In this document: positions 34,101 through 49,100 of the stretch, in pieces
Position numbering within the stretch: position 1 is the stretch's first letter
Layout of the letters: each line of letters opens with the position of its first letter
NCBI GenBank assembly: GCA_023079485.1
Contig: CM041115.1
Coordinates: forward strand, 25,979,505 to 26,043,504
Length of the DNA: 64,000 nt
Direction: 5' to 3'
Source of the DNA: Archilochus colubris
Taxonomy: Eukaryota; Chordata; Aves; Apodiformes; Trochilidae
The notes under the pieces: generated by a model
Databases searched by the model: none
Told to the model about the DNA's origin: nothing
Seen by the model: the letters and a program-made list of their open reading frames with translations, nothing else
Program-made: the position numbers and the translations under genes

Positions 34101-37100
34101 AGACTAATCCAAGGTGAAACTAAAATGATACCTGATTCTTCTGCAGTAAGAAAAGAGCCTAAACTTTCCTGTAGTATACAAGAAAAATCCTTACTGTCAC
34201 CTGTGCTATTAGATCCCAATGAGCATAGCATAAATAATGAAGCAGAAAGCTCTTGTAAGATGCAAGACGTATCTGGGAACAACCTTGTTCAATCTGATTG
34301 CCAAAATGATTTGGCACAGGCTGCCATATTATCTGATTCTTACACCAATACAGAAAAGAAAGAGAATTTCACAGAACATTCACACATCAAGAAAAAACTG
34401 GAAAACTTTTGCAGTAAGCTATCAACTGATGAAAGCATAAGGAGAGAACCTGGAGTACATAAACAACCTCAGTTTGTCAAATCCAGCACTGATAAAGTTG
34501 AGAAAAATATTGAAATGAATGAAGATTTTAATCACAAGGCAGATATTGCCCCATCATCACTAAAACAGATTAGTCAGAAAGGTAGGTCTTATAAGACTTT
34601 CGTAGTTAGTAACATTTACACACCTTCTGCATAGGTGGCTTAGTGCTTTGGTGACATCTTTTTTTGGGGAAAATTAAAGGTTATTAATAACTTAACAAAG
34701 AGATGATATTGGTATGCTTAGCCATTTGGCTCTTGTGTTGAGGATCCAAGGAATCATTTTGTAGAACCAAGTAATTTAAATAAAAAATAAAGAAAATGTT
34801 AGTTCAGCTTTACTCAAGAAATGGGTTTTCTACATTATGCAGTCAACTCATCCTACACTTCTAGTGAGGAAGTGAACACCAAAACAGGTTGGCTGCAGTT
34901 GCCATGAAGCATGGACTCATAGTCTGATTTGAAACTACATAAACCTGTTTCTGGAATCCAAGTGTTCTAAGCAAACACTGAATTCTAAGTATATCTTATT
35001 CCCCATTGTGGCTGAGCCTTTATATGTCATGCATAGCCATAGTGGATAATTTAACCTTCTTTTCCTATCTTTATGGACATTCTTGCCTTTAGTTTTGTAA
35101 TCCATCTGTCCACATACATAACTTGTCATTTAAAAGGAGTGTTTTGGATCATAAAAATGTAAATTCATACTGAGACACTGCACACTACAGTGTAAGCTTT
35201 TTATATTGTTGACATGTACACACACATAGATGCTTGTGTGTTTTTGAAATACCACTCTACACACTTTAATTTTATTTTTTTTATTATTAACCAAATTATA
35301 TGCTACTATAACTCATATTTACCTCTACAGAAGATAATGTTTTCATCAGGTATGGAGGTTAGGAATACTTTCTTCTCATGGGTAACTATCTTCAAGAATC
35401 TTAGAGAAAAGCATTAGAAAGTTTTTAATAATCTTTCTAGTTCACAATATCTGCAGAAAATACTGGTATGTTTGTCTTAGGGCTGGAAGGCATGTCCATG
35501 AAGGAACAGCTAAGGACTAGGCTTGCCTAGTTTGGAGAAAAGAGGGCTGTGAGGCAACCTCATTAGTCTCTGCAGCTTCCTGAGGAGGAAAAGTGGAGGG
35601 GAAGGTTCTGATCTCATCTTCCCAGAATGCAATGAGAGGACATGTGGAAATATTTCAAACTGCTCCAGAGGACTTCAAGACTGGAATTAGGAAGTATTTC
35701 TTTACTGAAAGTGCGGTCAAACACTGGAAAAGGCTTCCTAGAGAGGTGATTAATGACTCACGCCTTTCCATGCCTTAATAAGAGGCATTTGGACAATGCC
35801 CTTCCATTACAGGCTTGAACTTTTGGTCAGCCCTGAGTTGGACAGGCAGCTGGATGAAATGACTGCTGTAGGTTCCTTACAGCTGAATATTCGGTTTCCT
35901 AAAAAGTTGTCTTGTTTGGCACTGGTAAAAGAAATTTCAAAAATACCTGAAGCCTATGTAGAGTACATAGATAAACTATATAGGCAGATATTGCTACATA
36001 GATCAATATCTAAAATACTAAAATAAATAGAGAATTAATTAAATGGAAATCTCTTTAGAACAAGGTATAGAAAGAAGACACTGAAGGAAGGTTGCATGCT
36101 TAAAGACCTTGAGTTCTTATACATCAGAACTCAGTGGTGAAACACACATTACAGAGGTGAGGTGTAGCTATTTTTTGAATTTTGATTTTATGCTCATGTC
36201 TTACCTTTACCTTCCAAGTTTGCCCCTGCTAAGAATATATGTGTTCCTTTTTTTCCCCACCACTTCACCTGGTCTGTTACTATTGCCCTCTCTTGATCTG
36301 TGACCATATTTTGAATTTCCATCTGAGTAATTCTTAGCAATGCTGTGGAGATATTATTGAAATGAGTAAATGTGTACATCCAGAAAGAAGTAGAAGCATC
36401 TGAAGTTTTAAAACTCATTAATATGAATCAAAGTCCACTTCTAATGAGAGAATAACAGGCTATTTAGTTAAGACAATGGGCTCAAGGGCCAGTGTAGGAC
36501 TTCCTGTGCTTGGTATTTCAATGACGCTAGAAACATTGCATTTTTCAACAAAGAGTGACAGTATCTAGAACAGAGGAGTAAAACAGATGCAAATGTTGTG
36601 AACAAGATGGGGGAGAGGACTCCATACTGCTGGCGTTGCAGGGGGACCTAATTATTATCAGAGAGGCAAGGAGTCATGCAAAGAACACTATAAAGACATC
36701 ACAAGAAATCAGGCTCCAGACTCTGAGCAACAGTCAGCTGGCCTGGAAACAGGGCTCAGTGACACAAGTCTGTGATGGAGAACTGACTGAAGCCAGAGGA
36801 GGCTGTTGAGCAAAAAGAGCACTTACATAGTCCTCTAGGCAGTCTACTAAGACTGGCCTCACTTTCTCCATATCTGCCCTAGACAGTGAGTACAGCTGCA
36901 TTTTCAGAATAGAATCTAACACAAAGTCTGTTTCCCAGCTGTTGTTTTAGCTGAAATAGTAATGCAGCAAATAAATTTATACTGCCCTACCTAGAAAGAA
37001 ACCTACCTTTCTAAAATAGAAAGTTAGATCCTCCTTTCACCTGCATGTGTGTGTTGCAAGATTTTTAATGTTTAAATAGCATTTGATATATCTACGTACT

Positions 37101-40100
37101 GACTACTTAAAAAATGTATTAGCACCTGTAAATAAAATTCATGAGCAATTTATATGTCTCTGCATAAAAATGATGCCATCCATATGTCCTAGTGGGTATT
37201 TACAACTGTCACAAAGTAATCTCATGTACTTTTCTCTGTATGAAGATCTCAATTAGTCTGAAATATATAGTTTATTAATACTTTTTTGTATTATTTGATA
37301 TTTTCGTTTCTGTGGTTAGGTTATTCTTGTAGTTAGAATTGGAAATTTTAAACTGTATAATTGCTTAAGTTGTGTTCTTCATAAACTATGTATAATTTAG
37401 ACTTGAAATCAGAAATTAATAAAAACAGAAAGCTACCTTCAATGAAAGACACCAGAGCAAGTGATAGTTCCCAGGAAGAAGCAATAGACCAGTGGGCCAG
37501 GAAACGGAAACAGTTCAAGAACAGCAAAAAATGCAGCTCAGCTGGAGGAAGTTCCATAAACAGCACCGTCACTGAGGGATCGAGTGAGTACATTAGTCCT
37601 ACAATTGTGTTCTTTCTCCTTTGTGTGATTGACACTCTGACAGGGCTTTCAGCTAAGGAAACTGGTCTTCAGTTCATAATCTGAGACTCTATCTCAGTCA
37701 TTATCATGAGCAAGCATACTCCTGTAAGCAAGAGAACAATGACTGAAAAAGAAGTTGGTTGCATCATCCTTGCCATATGCAATTAATGTTTACACAGACT
37801 CTAGGTACAAACAGGTAATAACCTATGGCTGCAGCTTTGAGAGTGTAACAAAAATAATAAACCTGATGACTACCTTTCTTATATTAAAGCCCTGGTGAGG
37901 TGGGAGTCCCTCTCTTTTCAGTAAGATAACGACTCCACCTTTCATCTTCAGGTTTGTTGCCTAGATTGTCCTTCACTGTCCCTTCAGTTACTGGAACAGT
38001 TCCACAACAGTCTCATTAAGAAATCTGTCACCTCAGAATATGCTTCAGCCTGTACCAAACACGAGAAGGAATTAAAGATTAATGAATTTACATTTCATAC
38101 AGATGGAGTCCCCAAGCAAGGATGATACAGTCTAGGAGAGAACATATGTGGTACTTCTTACTTCACACTGCCTTTGCCTCCTGTTTTGCTATTTCAGTAA
38201 TGCAAGAAGTACTTTGTACAGAAGAAAGGTGCACCTCCCTGTGGAAGTATTTTGTGATCTAACATTTACTTTTGGCAAGGGAAGTGCTATTTGTAGATGT
38301 ATAGTATCCTTTTTGAAGAAAGTTAAATGCAAAACTACAGAAGACTGAAGCCTGTAAGACTTCAGTGCAGGTCAAATACAGGATAATCTGTAAATACATT
38401 GTGTCTCTGTAATGAAGAGGTAAGTGAGGTAAGTCCTACATCATCAGGACCTCATGTTACTCCCTAAACATAGGTGTCAGTTGCCAGCTGGGTCACCGAT
38501 GGAGTTCTCAAATATATGACATACAGGAGACCCATTCCTTTTGGAAGCAATAGCTGGATGGCAATTGAGATACCAAAAGACATCTGATATTGTACCAGCT
38601 AGCTATGTTCAGATAACTGAGTCGATACCTAAGTTTTTAATGCCTGTTAACAAAGCCATGGGGTGACTGACTTATTTTGCATGGAAATGAAACAGCTGAT
38701 TATTGGTAGCCATTTCCATTCTTTGCTTCTAACACAGGTTGAAGATCATGGCAAGGAGACTGGAAAGTTACCATTTTAAACCACCAGAGCTCCAAAAACC
38801 TATCAGGAGATACATACACCAAGATGAACTGTTCATTCATTACAACAGTAATGTCTCTTGAGGATAAAGCTGGACAATAAAATTTACTGGATCTGTCACA
38901 CGATGGTTTTATAGAGTAAATATTATTTTTAAAAAAAATTAACAAAGCAAAACTTCAAAAAAAACCTCAAACAAACCGAAAAAAAGAAAAAAACACAAAA
39001 CCAAACCAGAACCAGTGAGTGAGCAGACAATTCTGTAAAAAATCCAAGTATTTAATAATTTTGTATATCATGCTACAGGCCTGAGACTTCTGTCCCTTTT
39101 GCTTTGGTAGCTAAGCTGTTCCCTGGTGTTTGCAGACTTGACATAACTGATACTTGGAGGAACCAGCTCCTTACCTAGTTCTTCCAGCAGCTGAAAAGAA
39201 CCCAAGTGCAGTTAGTTCCTGACAGTCATAAACTGCTCAGGTTTTCATATCTGCCAAAAACTCTAGGAGGGGAGAGGTTAAAAGACATTCAATAAGTATC
39301 ATGGCCTGAATCCATAATGTCAGCACAGCAGCAACTAACTCTGTACGCTTCCCTATTTGTCATATTTTAAGATCTACTACAATTACAACAATTCAGTATT
39401 AAACAGGGAAAATACTATGCTGAATTGCTTGACACTAGGTTTCTTAATTTATGAATTTGTGGTTGCAAGCTAAGATGTGCTTTAAGTATAAGAGCTTACT
39501 AGTATTTATTGGTTTAATTATTTTTGTTTATTTAATAGTAGCTTTTTATACCATTAGCCACTTCATCTTTTGATACAGTTAGTCATCCCATTTCATACTT
39601 TCTTCATACCAAGGAAGAAGCCAGTGGATGTGAAGTATTTGTCTACACAGATACAGTTAAGCAAACTGTCAAACTTAAAAAAGACTGCCAGCTAGATAAA
39701 TTCAGGAAGTAACTAGCAGAACAAAATTAGAAATTGATTTTTATCTTTTCTGGTTTGAAACTGGAAATCATTCTGGCTAATTGCCATAGCAAAGAATAAA
39801 CAAAGCAAATAGAACCTCTCTCCAGCTCCACTACATCTAGATGTGTTATAACAGACATTTTATACCAAAAAGAGCATTATTTTTTTTTTCATCTCAGACA
39901 ATTTATGCTAAAACATTTTTTCAGTAACAAAATATCAGAAGTACAAACATTACAAACCATTCAGTAAGATGCTTGTGGCTCTTATTCCATGCTGACTGGA
40001 TGGGGTCAGTTATTTTTCATGCATTTTCCCTTCTGACATTACTTTTACTTCTTTTATTCTCGTGACAGTAAATTCGGAGGATGCTCGGTCAGTAGACGTG

Positions 40101-43100
40101 GGACTATATTCTGAAAATGAGGACAGAGGTTTTTATACAGAAAATTTTCATTCTGCTTCCTGGGTTTTCAGAGGAGATGATGTTTCTCCGGATAATAGTC
40201 CTAGATGTCTCAGCAAAAGACCTAGGCCAGTGGCAAGTAAGTTGGCTAAAGCAACAGGTAATAAAATTCATAAAACTGTATTTATTTTGGGCACTCTGAG
40301 GACTGCAGGGGGACAACATTTTGGAGAAAGTGCTGCATGTTTATGCAAATGACAGGAAAAGGAGTAAGCCAAGAAGCTAAAACGTTATATACATATATAT
40401 ATATATATATATTTCTTTATAAATAATTCAGTTCTTATGTAGCAACTATCTTGCAAAATATAATTACTTGACTTGACAAAACTGGTATTGGTAATAGGTC
40501 ATAAATACATCTCTCTTGCTTCATGAGCAAGGTAGAAGCAATGTAATTTCATGGCTTCTTGAAGCATGGCAAAATCACAGCAATTTATGGACATAAAGTA
40601 CTATAGAGGTCATAAAATCTGTTTTCCATCAAACTTTCAGACATGGTAGAACCAGAAAGAAAAGATTCATGCTTGCTGTGAGTAAGAAGGGTTGTTTATA
40701 CCTGTAGTTTAAACCCTTTCATGAAAAAAGATATAACAATGACTAAATTTTGCAGGGGGATGGGAGATTTTCCTTCACTTTTCAAATGTGAAGTTACTGA
40801 AAAGAACTGAGAAAAATGAAAAACTTCTGTGGCTTACAGGAGCTAGTTCTTTGCTGGAGCTCATAAATCATTGGCAATAGGAAGGAAAGCAAATGTCCTC
40901 TATAAAGCTCCAAGTATGAAAAATCTCCCTTAAAATATTTGAAAATATGTTGAGGAGGTATTCTGATTGCCTCCTGTCCCAAGAGAGGACTCAGAAGTTC
41001 AGCAAGACAGTGAAACTTGGTATTGAAATACCCATGTTCTTTTAGACATGAAACATCAATTGGCCTGCTAGCAAAGTAAACTTTAAAGCAGTTTCTGTCT
41101 CACAAATACTAAGACAAAACAGGGTAATAAATTGTTTTTAAATTTGTCTCCTTTAAATGAACCCAGTTAAACAGTCAAATCATCAAAAGCAGATGATCTA
41201 AGAACTCAGATTTACACTGAAATCCTTCATGTGTATAAGATTTACAAACAAGCCAGACCATCTGAGACACAGTAGTAACAAACACTAGACCTTGAGAAAA
41301 AAGTTCAGAGTAGGCAATTGGACCCATGTCTTCGTTTTTAATGAGCATAATCCCTTTGCTTAATTCTGCTGACTTCAAAGACATTTCACATGGCTACAGC
41401 CACTAGTAGCAGGAGATGCCATTGTGTTAGGAGGTTGAACCAGAGGACTGGGAGGAGGACAGGAAGAGTGGACAGGGAAGGGTAAACAAAAGGAAAAGAA
41501 ACTGTTGGTATCTAAAAGATAGAGATGTCCTAAAATATAAACAGAACTAAGCTACAAGAAACACATTTAAACTCATTTGAGAATTTAGAGTATATTTGTA
41601 TGTATGCATTTCCAGAGAAGGGCCATGAAGATCATCAGAGGGGCTGGAGCACCTCTTCTATGAAGCCAGGCTGAGAGAGTTGGGGTAATCCAGCCTGGAG
41701 AAGAGTACTCCAGGGAGACCTTATAGCACCTTCCAGTACCTGAGCAGGCCTACAGGAGAGCTGGAGGGGCACTTTCTACAAGGGCATGTAGCAATAGGAC
41801 AAGGGAGAATGGTTTCAAATTGGAAAAGGGTAGATTTTCATTAGGTATTAGGAAGTAATGCTTTTCTGTGAGGGTGATGAGACACTGGAACAGGTTTCCT
41901 CCTGGTTGTGGTTGCCTCATTCCTGAAGTGTTCAAGGCCAGACTGGATGGGGCTTTGAGCAACCTGATCTAGTGAAAGGTGTCCCTGCCCATGCAGGGTG
42001 GTTAGAACTAAGGTCCCTGACAACCCAAGCCATCCTATGATTTCATGTTTGTTGCTTAAAGGTCTGACACTGAGCAGGAGAGCTTTCCTGTGAGAACACC
42101 TTCAGTAGAGTGGAATATCTGAATGCCTTTCCACCCCTCTATTAGTACATCCACACACTTCAGCTGATGATGAAAGTACATTTCATTGATGCTGTCTATC
42201 TTTGCCCTAACATGAATGATAATCAGTCAGTCATGACATGAGCAGGGTACCCACTGGCAAAGGAGCAGCCCCAAACAGCTAGGAGTGATACTGAAAGAAT
42301 CCCAGTCATTTGAAGAATGAGTAACTGCCAGTGCCTATGGATTAAAAGTCTTAAAAACAGGCTGCTTGCTCATTAAGTTGAACTCTTCTTGTAGAGAAAA
42401 AGGGATGTCTTTTGTCCTCTTTTGCAGTTCGTGAAAGAATGGTAAAGATTGCTAAAGGTACTGGCAATTACCCTTGGGGCTTCAGGATCCAGTTCTCAAA
42501 GCCTATCCTTGTGACTGAAGTTGACACAAGTAAGTTGTGATTGCACCAGTTAAATTCTCCTATGAAAATATATGAAAATAAATATATAATATTTATTAAT
42601 AATACAGACTAGACTAGACTGTAACACAATATGTATTTATTGTAAAATATAACAAGCATATACTATATGGTTTATATAATATAAATACTTTTCATAGTTC
42701 GGGTGTAAAATAACATAACAAATCACTGAACAGCCCCTGAAAATTTGTTTTAAGATCCCAGCGTTCCTGAAGGTAAACCAGACTCCATTGTTCTGTGTCC
42801 TTCCATACAAGTTGATAACTCATGCAAGTATCTGCATCTGGACTCTCTCCAGATGTGAAGTCCTGAACTTTTAGAGATTGACATCCATTAATGACTACAG
42901 ATCTTTAAGAACTAAATGGAGGATGCAGGATCCTCACATTTCCAAAGGTCTTATTAGCTGAGGACACTTCTGTTTGGGTGGTTTTTCTATCAAGATATCT
43001 ATAAATTTTAATAAGTGTGTTGATACCTTCTTCAGACAAAGTCCGATGATTGCAAAGAACTCACAAAACTCAGTAAGTGATCAAACAGTGTGGCATCTGA

Positions 43101-46100
43101 GTTTCAACAAAGATGAAGTGTAAGATAATGCCTCTAGAGAGGAATGGTTTATACCATGCCTATAGAGCAGAGAACAGGGAATTAGCAGTTCAGCTTAGGA
43201 ATGAGGGCTTGGGAGTCATGACTGAAAGGTCTCTGAAATCATCTGCTCTGTGTGTAATTGCAGCTTAGAAATCTGGCTAAAGGCTGGTGCTACCAATTAA
43301 CTGCAGTGAGAAAGAAACACAAAAAGTCAGAGTAACTTTGCTACTATCTGAGACCTTAGATCACCCAAATGTAGAGTATTGCTTTCTGTACATCTCAGGA
43401 CAAGGACAGCAGAATTAAAGAAGGAGCAGAAGATACAGGAGACTCTGGTAATATTTGCTGTCAAGGGCAGATAAAATGGAAAATGTTATCCTAGACCAAG
43501 AATACCAGTGGGTGCTATCTAGCAAGGCACCTAAGAACATCTCTGTAGCTTTGCCAGCCTTATGTATTATATTGTCCTGCCTTCTGACAACATTGGGAAA
43601 GTCCAGACATTTGGAGGAGGCCTGTGGATCCATTAGCTATTTTAAAAAATTCCTGATGAGCTACTAAACAGGGTCATCATCAAACTCCACTAAGATGAGA
43701 AAAGTCAGAAATCAGAGCAAGGGAAAATTGTGCAGGGAAAAAACAAACAAACAAACAAAACAAAACAAAGAAACCCAAAAAACCCCAACAAACATCTGAA
43801 AAGGTCAATCCTTGACTTACATTTTACAGCTCTAAGACTTGTATTAGAAACCCATGCATCTCCTTAAGATCTGAACATAGATTTCTGCCTCAGATATGCT
43901 TTTGTGCATGAGGCTGCGGTTCAGTTCTGCTAGTTACCTCAACTTGGTGCCTCAGAGCAAGTGTTCTACTTATTAAATACTATTAATAAAGCATTTAAAC
44001 GGGAAGGGGGACTATTTGTATGTGCTTGGACAGCTAGCTGTTACTGTCAGATAACTAAGAATTTCAGTACAGATACATAGTTATCTCTGTTCTGAAGAGC
44101 CTTAAATGTTTTAGGTGTTTTCCCAGTTGTCAACATACATACTACCTTAGCATTCCTAAATGAAAGAGTGTAACCTCAGACGAGGTCTTTCAAAATAAAA
44201 TGTGGAAATGTTTTTTACCCAAATATAAACAAACTGTAGGTCATGCATACAAGATTAGCCCTAATACCTGCCACTTAACCCTGTAACCTACTGATTAAAA
44301 TTAAGCACAGCAAAACAGCTACTTACCTTGTGGATCACTCCTCTTAAGTATATTTCCATGTTTTGTTTTCACATGTAGTTGTTTGGAACAGCAATAATAG
44401 AAGAGTATTTTTTACAAACTTTTTCTAAAATTCTATTTTCTCAAAATTTGAGTCATCTAATTAAAGTGAACATAAAAATTACATTTATATCCCTTTGTAG
44501 CTACACACCAAGACATTATTTAAAAAATATTTTCAAGACCACTTATGATCATAAAATCTTATATGAGATCTTCAAGGCCAGCACAAACCAAAATGTGCTG
44601 GAATTTGCAAATTATTTGTAATACATGAGGGTGAACCATGACTTCTCTGTGCGTGCTTATTATTAAACATTTACTAATATCTTCCCTACAATTTATAAGC
44701 ATTCTCAAAAGTACACTGAACATTTACTGCAGGATAGGGTAAAAAATATTTTAAAACGTGTTAGTATGGACATAAACCAATATTCACAGTAGATTTTGAA
44801 TGCTTACTTCCAAATGAGAAGGAAAAAACTACTCCAACTACTTCCTACTCCAAATGAGTAGGAAAAAATCCAAGGAATTTCTAGCTGGGATTTAAATAAC
44901 TATGTATTGGTGTCTGTGCATGGAGCATATTTATCACTTCTCTAATTTGTGTCCATTTCTGACTGACATGTATCTGATCCCTCCTATTTTATTAGGAGTG
45001 CACGTGTTTTGCTACAATTAAAAAGCAAAAGTTTGATATGCTAACAAATCTGACTCAGTCCCACCTGCATTGACCCTTTGCTAACTTACTGTATTTCTTC
45101 TTCCTAAAGGTAAACCCCACAAAATTCTATAACCAAAGGCTGTTAACCAGTAAGAGAAACATCAGCATAGAAAATTGTCTTTTGGTCTTAAATCCAAAGC
45201 TAATCATAATAATAGATGTTTTCCCTCCTGACTTTAGTGAACATAGCACCAGATCTTTGTCTGCTATTTAAGCCAAGACCCTGAGATACTCATGCCTATT
45301 TGCATCTTAAAGCAACTAAGTCCTATTGTCATTTTTAATTAAATTTTTCCACTGCCAATGAGTATCTGTTGTTGAATCAGCAGCTAAATCCTGAAGTTTC
45401 ACCTACAGGCTACTAATAAGCTGCTCAGGAAAATCTGCTCCTCCTCCAAGTTGATGTCACAAAGGCCCCAAAGCATAATCCTTTGCAGGTTGGACAGGTA
45501 TCTGTCTTGCTAGAAAAGCATGATCACATATCTACTTGATATCCTAACCAAGTAGAACAGTTGTTTTTTTGTTGTTGTTGCAGACAGTGCAGCTGAAGAA
45601 GCAGGGCTTCACGTTGGGGATATTCTGATAGCAGTCAATGGAACTGATGTCACTAGCATGCCACATTCAGCAGCTGCCAGCCTGGCAAGGAAAGGTAAGT
45701 TGGAGAGTCAAATTACACAGATGGGTCAGGATTGCTGCACAGTGCTCCATATACATCCAGACAAGTTGGGTGATGGACACAACAGAAACTCTAGTTAACA
45801 GTTAAATAGTTTAATGCATTGGTATTTAATATAGTACTATTGCCTAAGTCATTTTTTATTTAAACTTATCTAGAAGCACAGAAGAAACCAGAGACACAAA
45901 ATATTCCCCAAGAAGCACATGTGACAGTAAGACTTGGCTCTTATGCCTTAAAGAAAGTGACTGAGAAAGTCCTGATGGTGTCTGCAGAGACACCAATATC
46001 ATATTTATGCCTTACGCTTCCTCAAAGAGAGACTTTCAGGCTTGATTCTATAGACTTGGTTATTTCTGTGTCACCAAGACCTGAAGTCTTGTTAGGAGGG

Positions 46101-49100
46101 CAGTGGGCTTCATGAGGCATCCTCTTGCAGCACCACAGAAATAAAGAGTCAGTGATATTAATGATGCATATTCTTACTGCAATTGTGATGACTAAAACCC
46201 CAAGATACCTATGTTTGCATGCTGAATGTCTATCTACTGCAGTTGTTTTATTTATCCCAGGTATGATTTGGACAAAGACTCAGGAAATTCAATAAATTAA
46301 AATGTTTTTACAAGACAGTGACAGATTTACCTTGACACACACCAAATTACTTAATTACAGAGGCACCTTTCACAATGTTAAGAGTCACCTAGTAGATAAA
46401 TCTGTGATTACTAGGTATTTTTAACTCCTCAGAGAACACCCTCTGGCCTAAATCATGGCACACAGGCAGCATTCCCAAAGTCAAATATCCTCAGAAGAAA
46501 AAATCAGTAAATGTTTTTAATGAAAATTTGTCACAGTCACATTTCTCAATACACTTTAAGGCATTGCCACCTCTTCTGAAGTAGTAGCTGATATAGTCAG
46601 AATTTCAGGCCTTCAGGGTCAAAGTCATAAATGTATAGATAGCAGCAGCAAATGCTATGAAATTGTTGCTAACAATGACATATTTTCACATAAGCTTGCG
46701 ATGTAAAATCTTCTTAAGCACTCTGCAAATAGAAAGTGGACACGTTAGCACAGGTTAGTCTCCAACAGCAAAACCCCTGGTGAGGGATAAAGATTGCAGA
46801 AAAGCTTAGTAGACACCATACACGGAAAAGAAAGAATTCTGAAGGACATATGCAAAGCTAACAGTGACTGAATGTGCCCCCAAGCACATTCTTAACAATT
46901 TTTGTATAAAGCCCAATTTACGCACACCCACTTAAGCAATGAAACCCAGCCACTTCTCCAAACCTATAAAATATGCATGCACTTAAGTTGTTGTTTGCAA
47001 GGGTAGGTCACAAAAACTGTTTTAAGATAGACAGCTCCATTAATAGTCCTCAATATGAGATTAGATTTGTCCTGGAGATTTTGTTAAAATAAAGCCAAAT
47101 ATTGCTTAATTTGATTCATCATTTCCTAGGCTGCTTCTAGAAGCTACTCTGGGAGGAGAAGGGTATGGTACTGCCTTCCTGCTCCATACCCTATAGTGTT
47201 ATGCAAAAAATATTGACAGGCTATATTATTGTTTTGACCTATGTTTTCTCATTCTTTGTGTAATATTTTAGGTCCCGATATCCTGACTATGGTGGTGGGA
47301 TCAGATATCAGTCGTTACCCTAACACCCCAAGACCTACCTGCCGAGGATATTTGCACAAACGAACACAGTCAGCAATATTAAAGGGCTGGAGAAAGAGGT
47401 GGTTTGTGCTGAAACATAATGGTAACCTACACTATTACAAACATAAGAAGGTAAGCAGAGAGGCTAGTGAGGAAGCAAGCTGTGTCCTGAACTGTGAACT
47501 GCAGCAGTGCTGTATAGACCCTTATCTTGATTTGTAATATTCACAGAGTAACACCAGCACTGTAATTGTGTTGCATGTGGTATACAGAGGTGGCTTGCTG
47601 AGTAGTTCTGCCTTGACAGACGTAGGCATTGTCAGATTTTTATGGGTTCATATTTAATCGCTTGTTTCTGACCATCAAGAAGTCTGTTGATTGAATAGGC
47701 TCTGGGAGGCTTCAGATGAGATGAAGTACTCTGGGATGTGTAGTGTATCTGTATTCCATCTGCCATTATATGTAATTTCGTAAGCAGCCATGACCATGAG
47801 ATTTTTTGTGTCTGTGATTAAACTACATCGACACATATTGAGAAGGATAACTTTCTCCCAAGTAGCATTGGCCAGCACTGCATTCTCCTCACCTAACTTC
47901 ACTTAACAGAAGACATCCAAAAAAGGAGTAAAATAGGTGCTTCATTAAGAGAAATATTTTACTTGGCTTTATCCTGGGGCTCCATTTCAACTCACAACTC
48001 TCTAGTTATATAGTGAGTCTTAATGGCCCAATGGTTTCATGGTTAATGCAGCTACAAACATTTGAGTATTTTACACAGTTATTTGACACAAAATAAATTA
48101 ATAAAGGAAGATACTGCGTTTAAAAAGAAATAACGAGGACACAAGGAATACAGGCAGCAGGCACACATCACAGCCCTGGCCACAGGAGAGCCAGTGAACT
48201 CACCTGCCTTATGGTATCATTTTAGTGTAATCTGTAAAGCAGTTCAGTGGGACCTGCATGTAATTACAAGTTACTAATCCCTTCCCCTGTGCAGCTTCAT
48301 GATTAAGATATTCATTGAGGAAGTTGTGTCTATAAAATTAAACAAATTGATATCAAAGTCTCTGGTCTGGTCAGGGCATGTTGTGGTAAAATATTTAACA
48401 TCTTTGTAGAAGATTCAAGGTCATCCAGTTAGCATTAATTTTTAACCTGATCTCAAGAAAACTTAGTGAAGCTGAGTGAATCCCTTCACAAGGGATTTAT
48501 CATTATACGAAGCCCATGGAGCTTTCAGGAAATCTCCTAGCTAACCTAGGAAGGACATCAGAGAGAATATCAGCTGGTTAGAAATAGGTTTGTCTCCAGT
48601 ACACAATTTGAACACAGACCAGAGAGATAAATCCACAGTCACCCTTAATCAAAAACTGTGATAACCCATGCATGGCACCAAGTCCTTAACTTGTAGATAG
48701 TTTTTGTCTTTGCTAACATGGTCACACAGCTTTTGGTCAATTCATCATATGAAGGATACGGACATACGTACATGTGTGGACGTAGCACAATTTTGGTGTA
48801 AACATGAATATAATCTAGCCAACATGATGGTGTCAAGGAACCTCAAGATAGTAATAGGGAATACTACAGATAGTAATAGGGAAGCTAATGCTACAGGCTT
48901 CACTCCTAATGATGAGTCTACCTTTATATTGTTTTTTTCTACTATTTTATCTTTCTCTATTTCATATGTCAATCTTCTATCTATGATTCTGTTTGATCAT
49001 TCTTACATGAATGACGGAGCTACTCCAGTAAAATCGTGACTTGATTTTATTTTGTTCCTTTCTAGTAAAAGGAAAACCAGTAAAAACTTGAAACCACATT

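Larger units (their letters stand above)
40237..42427 (+). other. PDZPH1: PDZPH1 intron 4
   Basis: A 2.2-kb intron. It holds a (TA)n run at about 40,391-40,412 and a CR1 copy at about 41,608-42,047. Confidence 0.8.

Noticed and set aside
32366..34282. Minus-strand frames inside the PDZPH1 large exon
   Set aside because: Shadows of a clear coding exon; no independent evidence.
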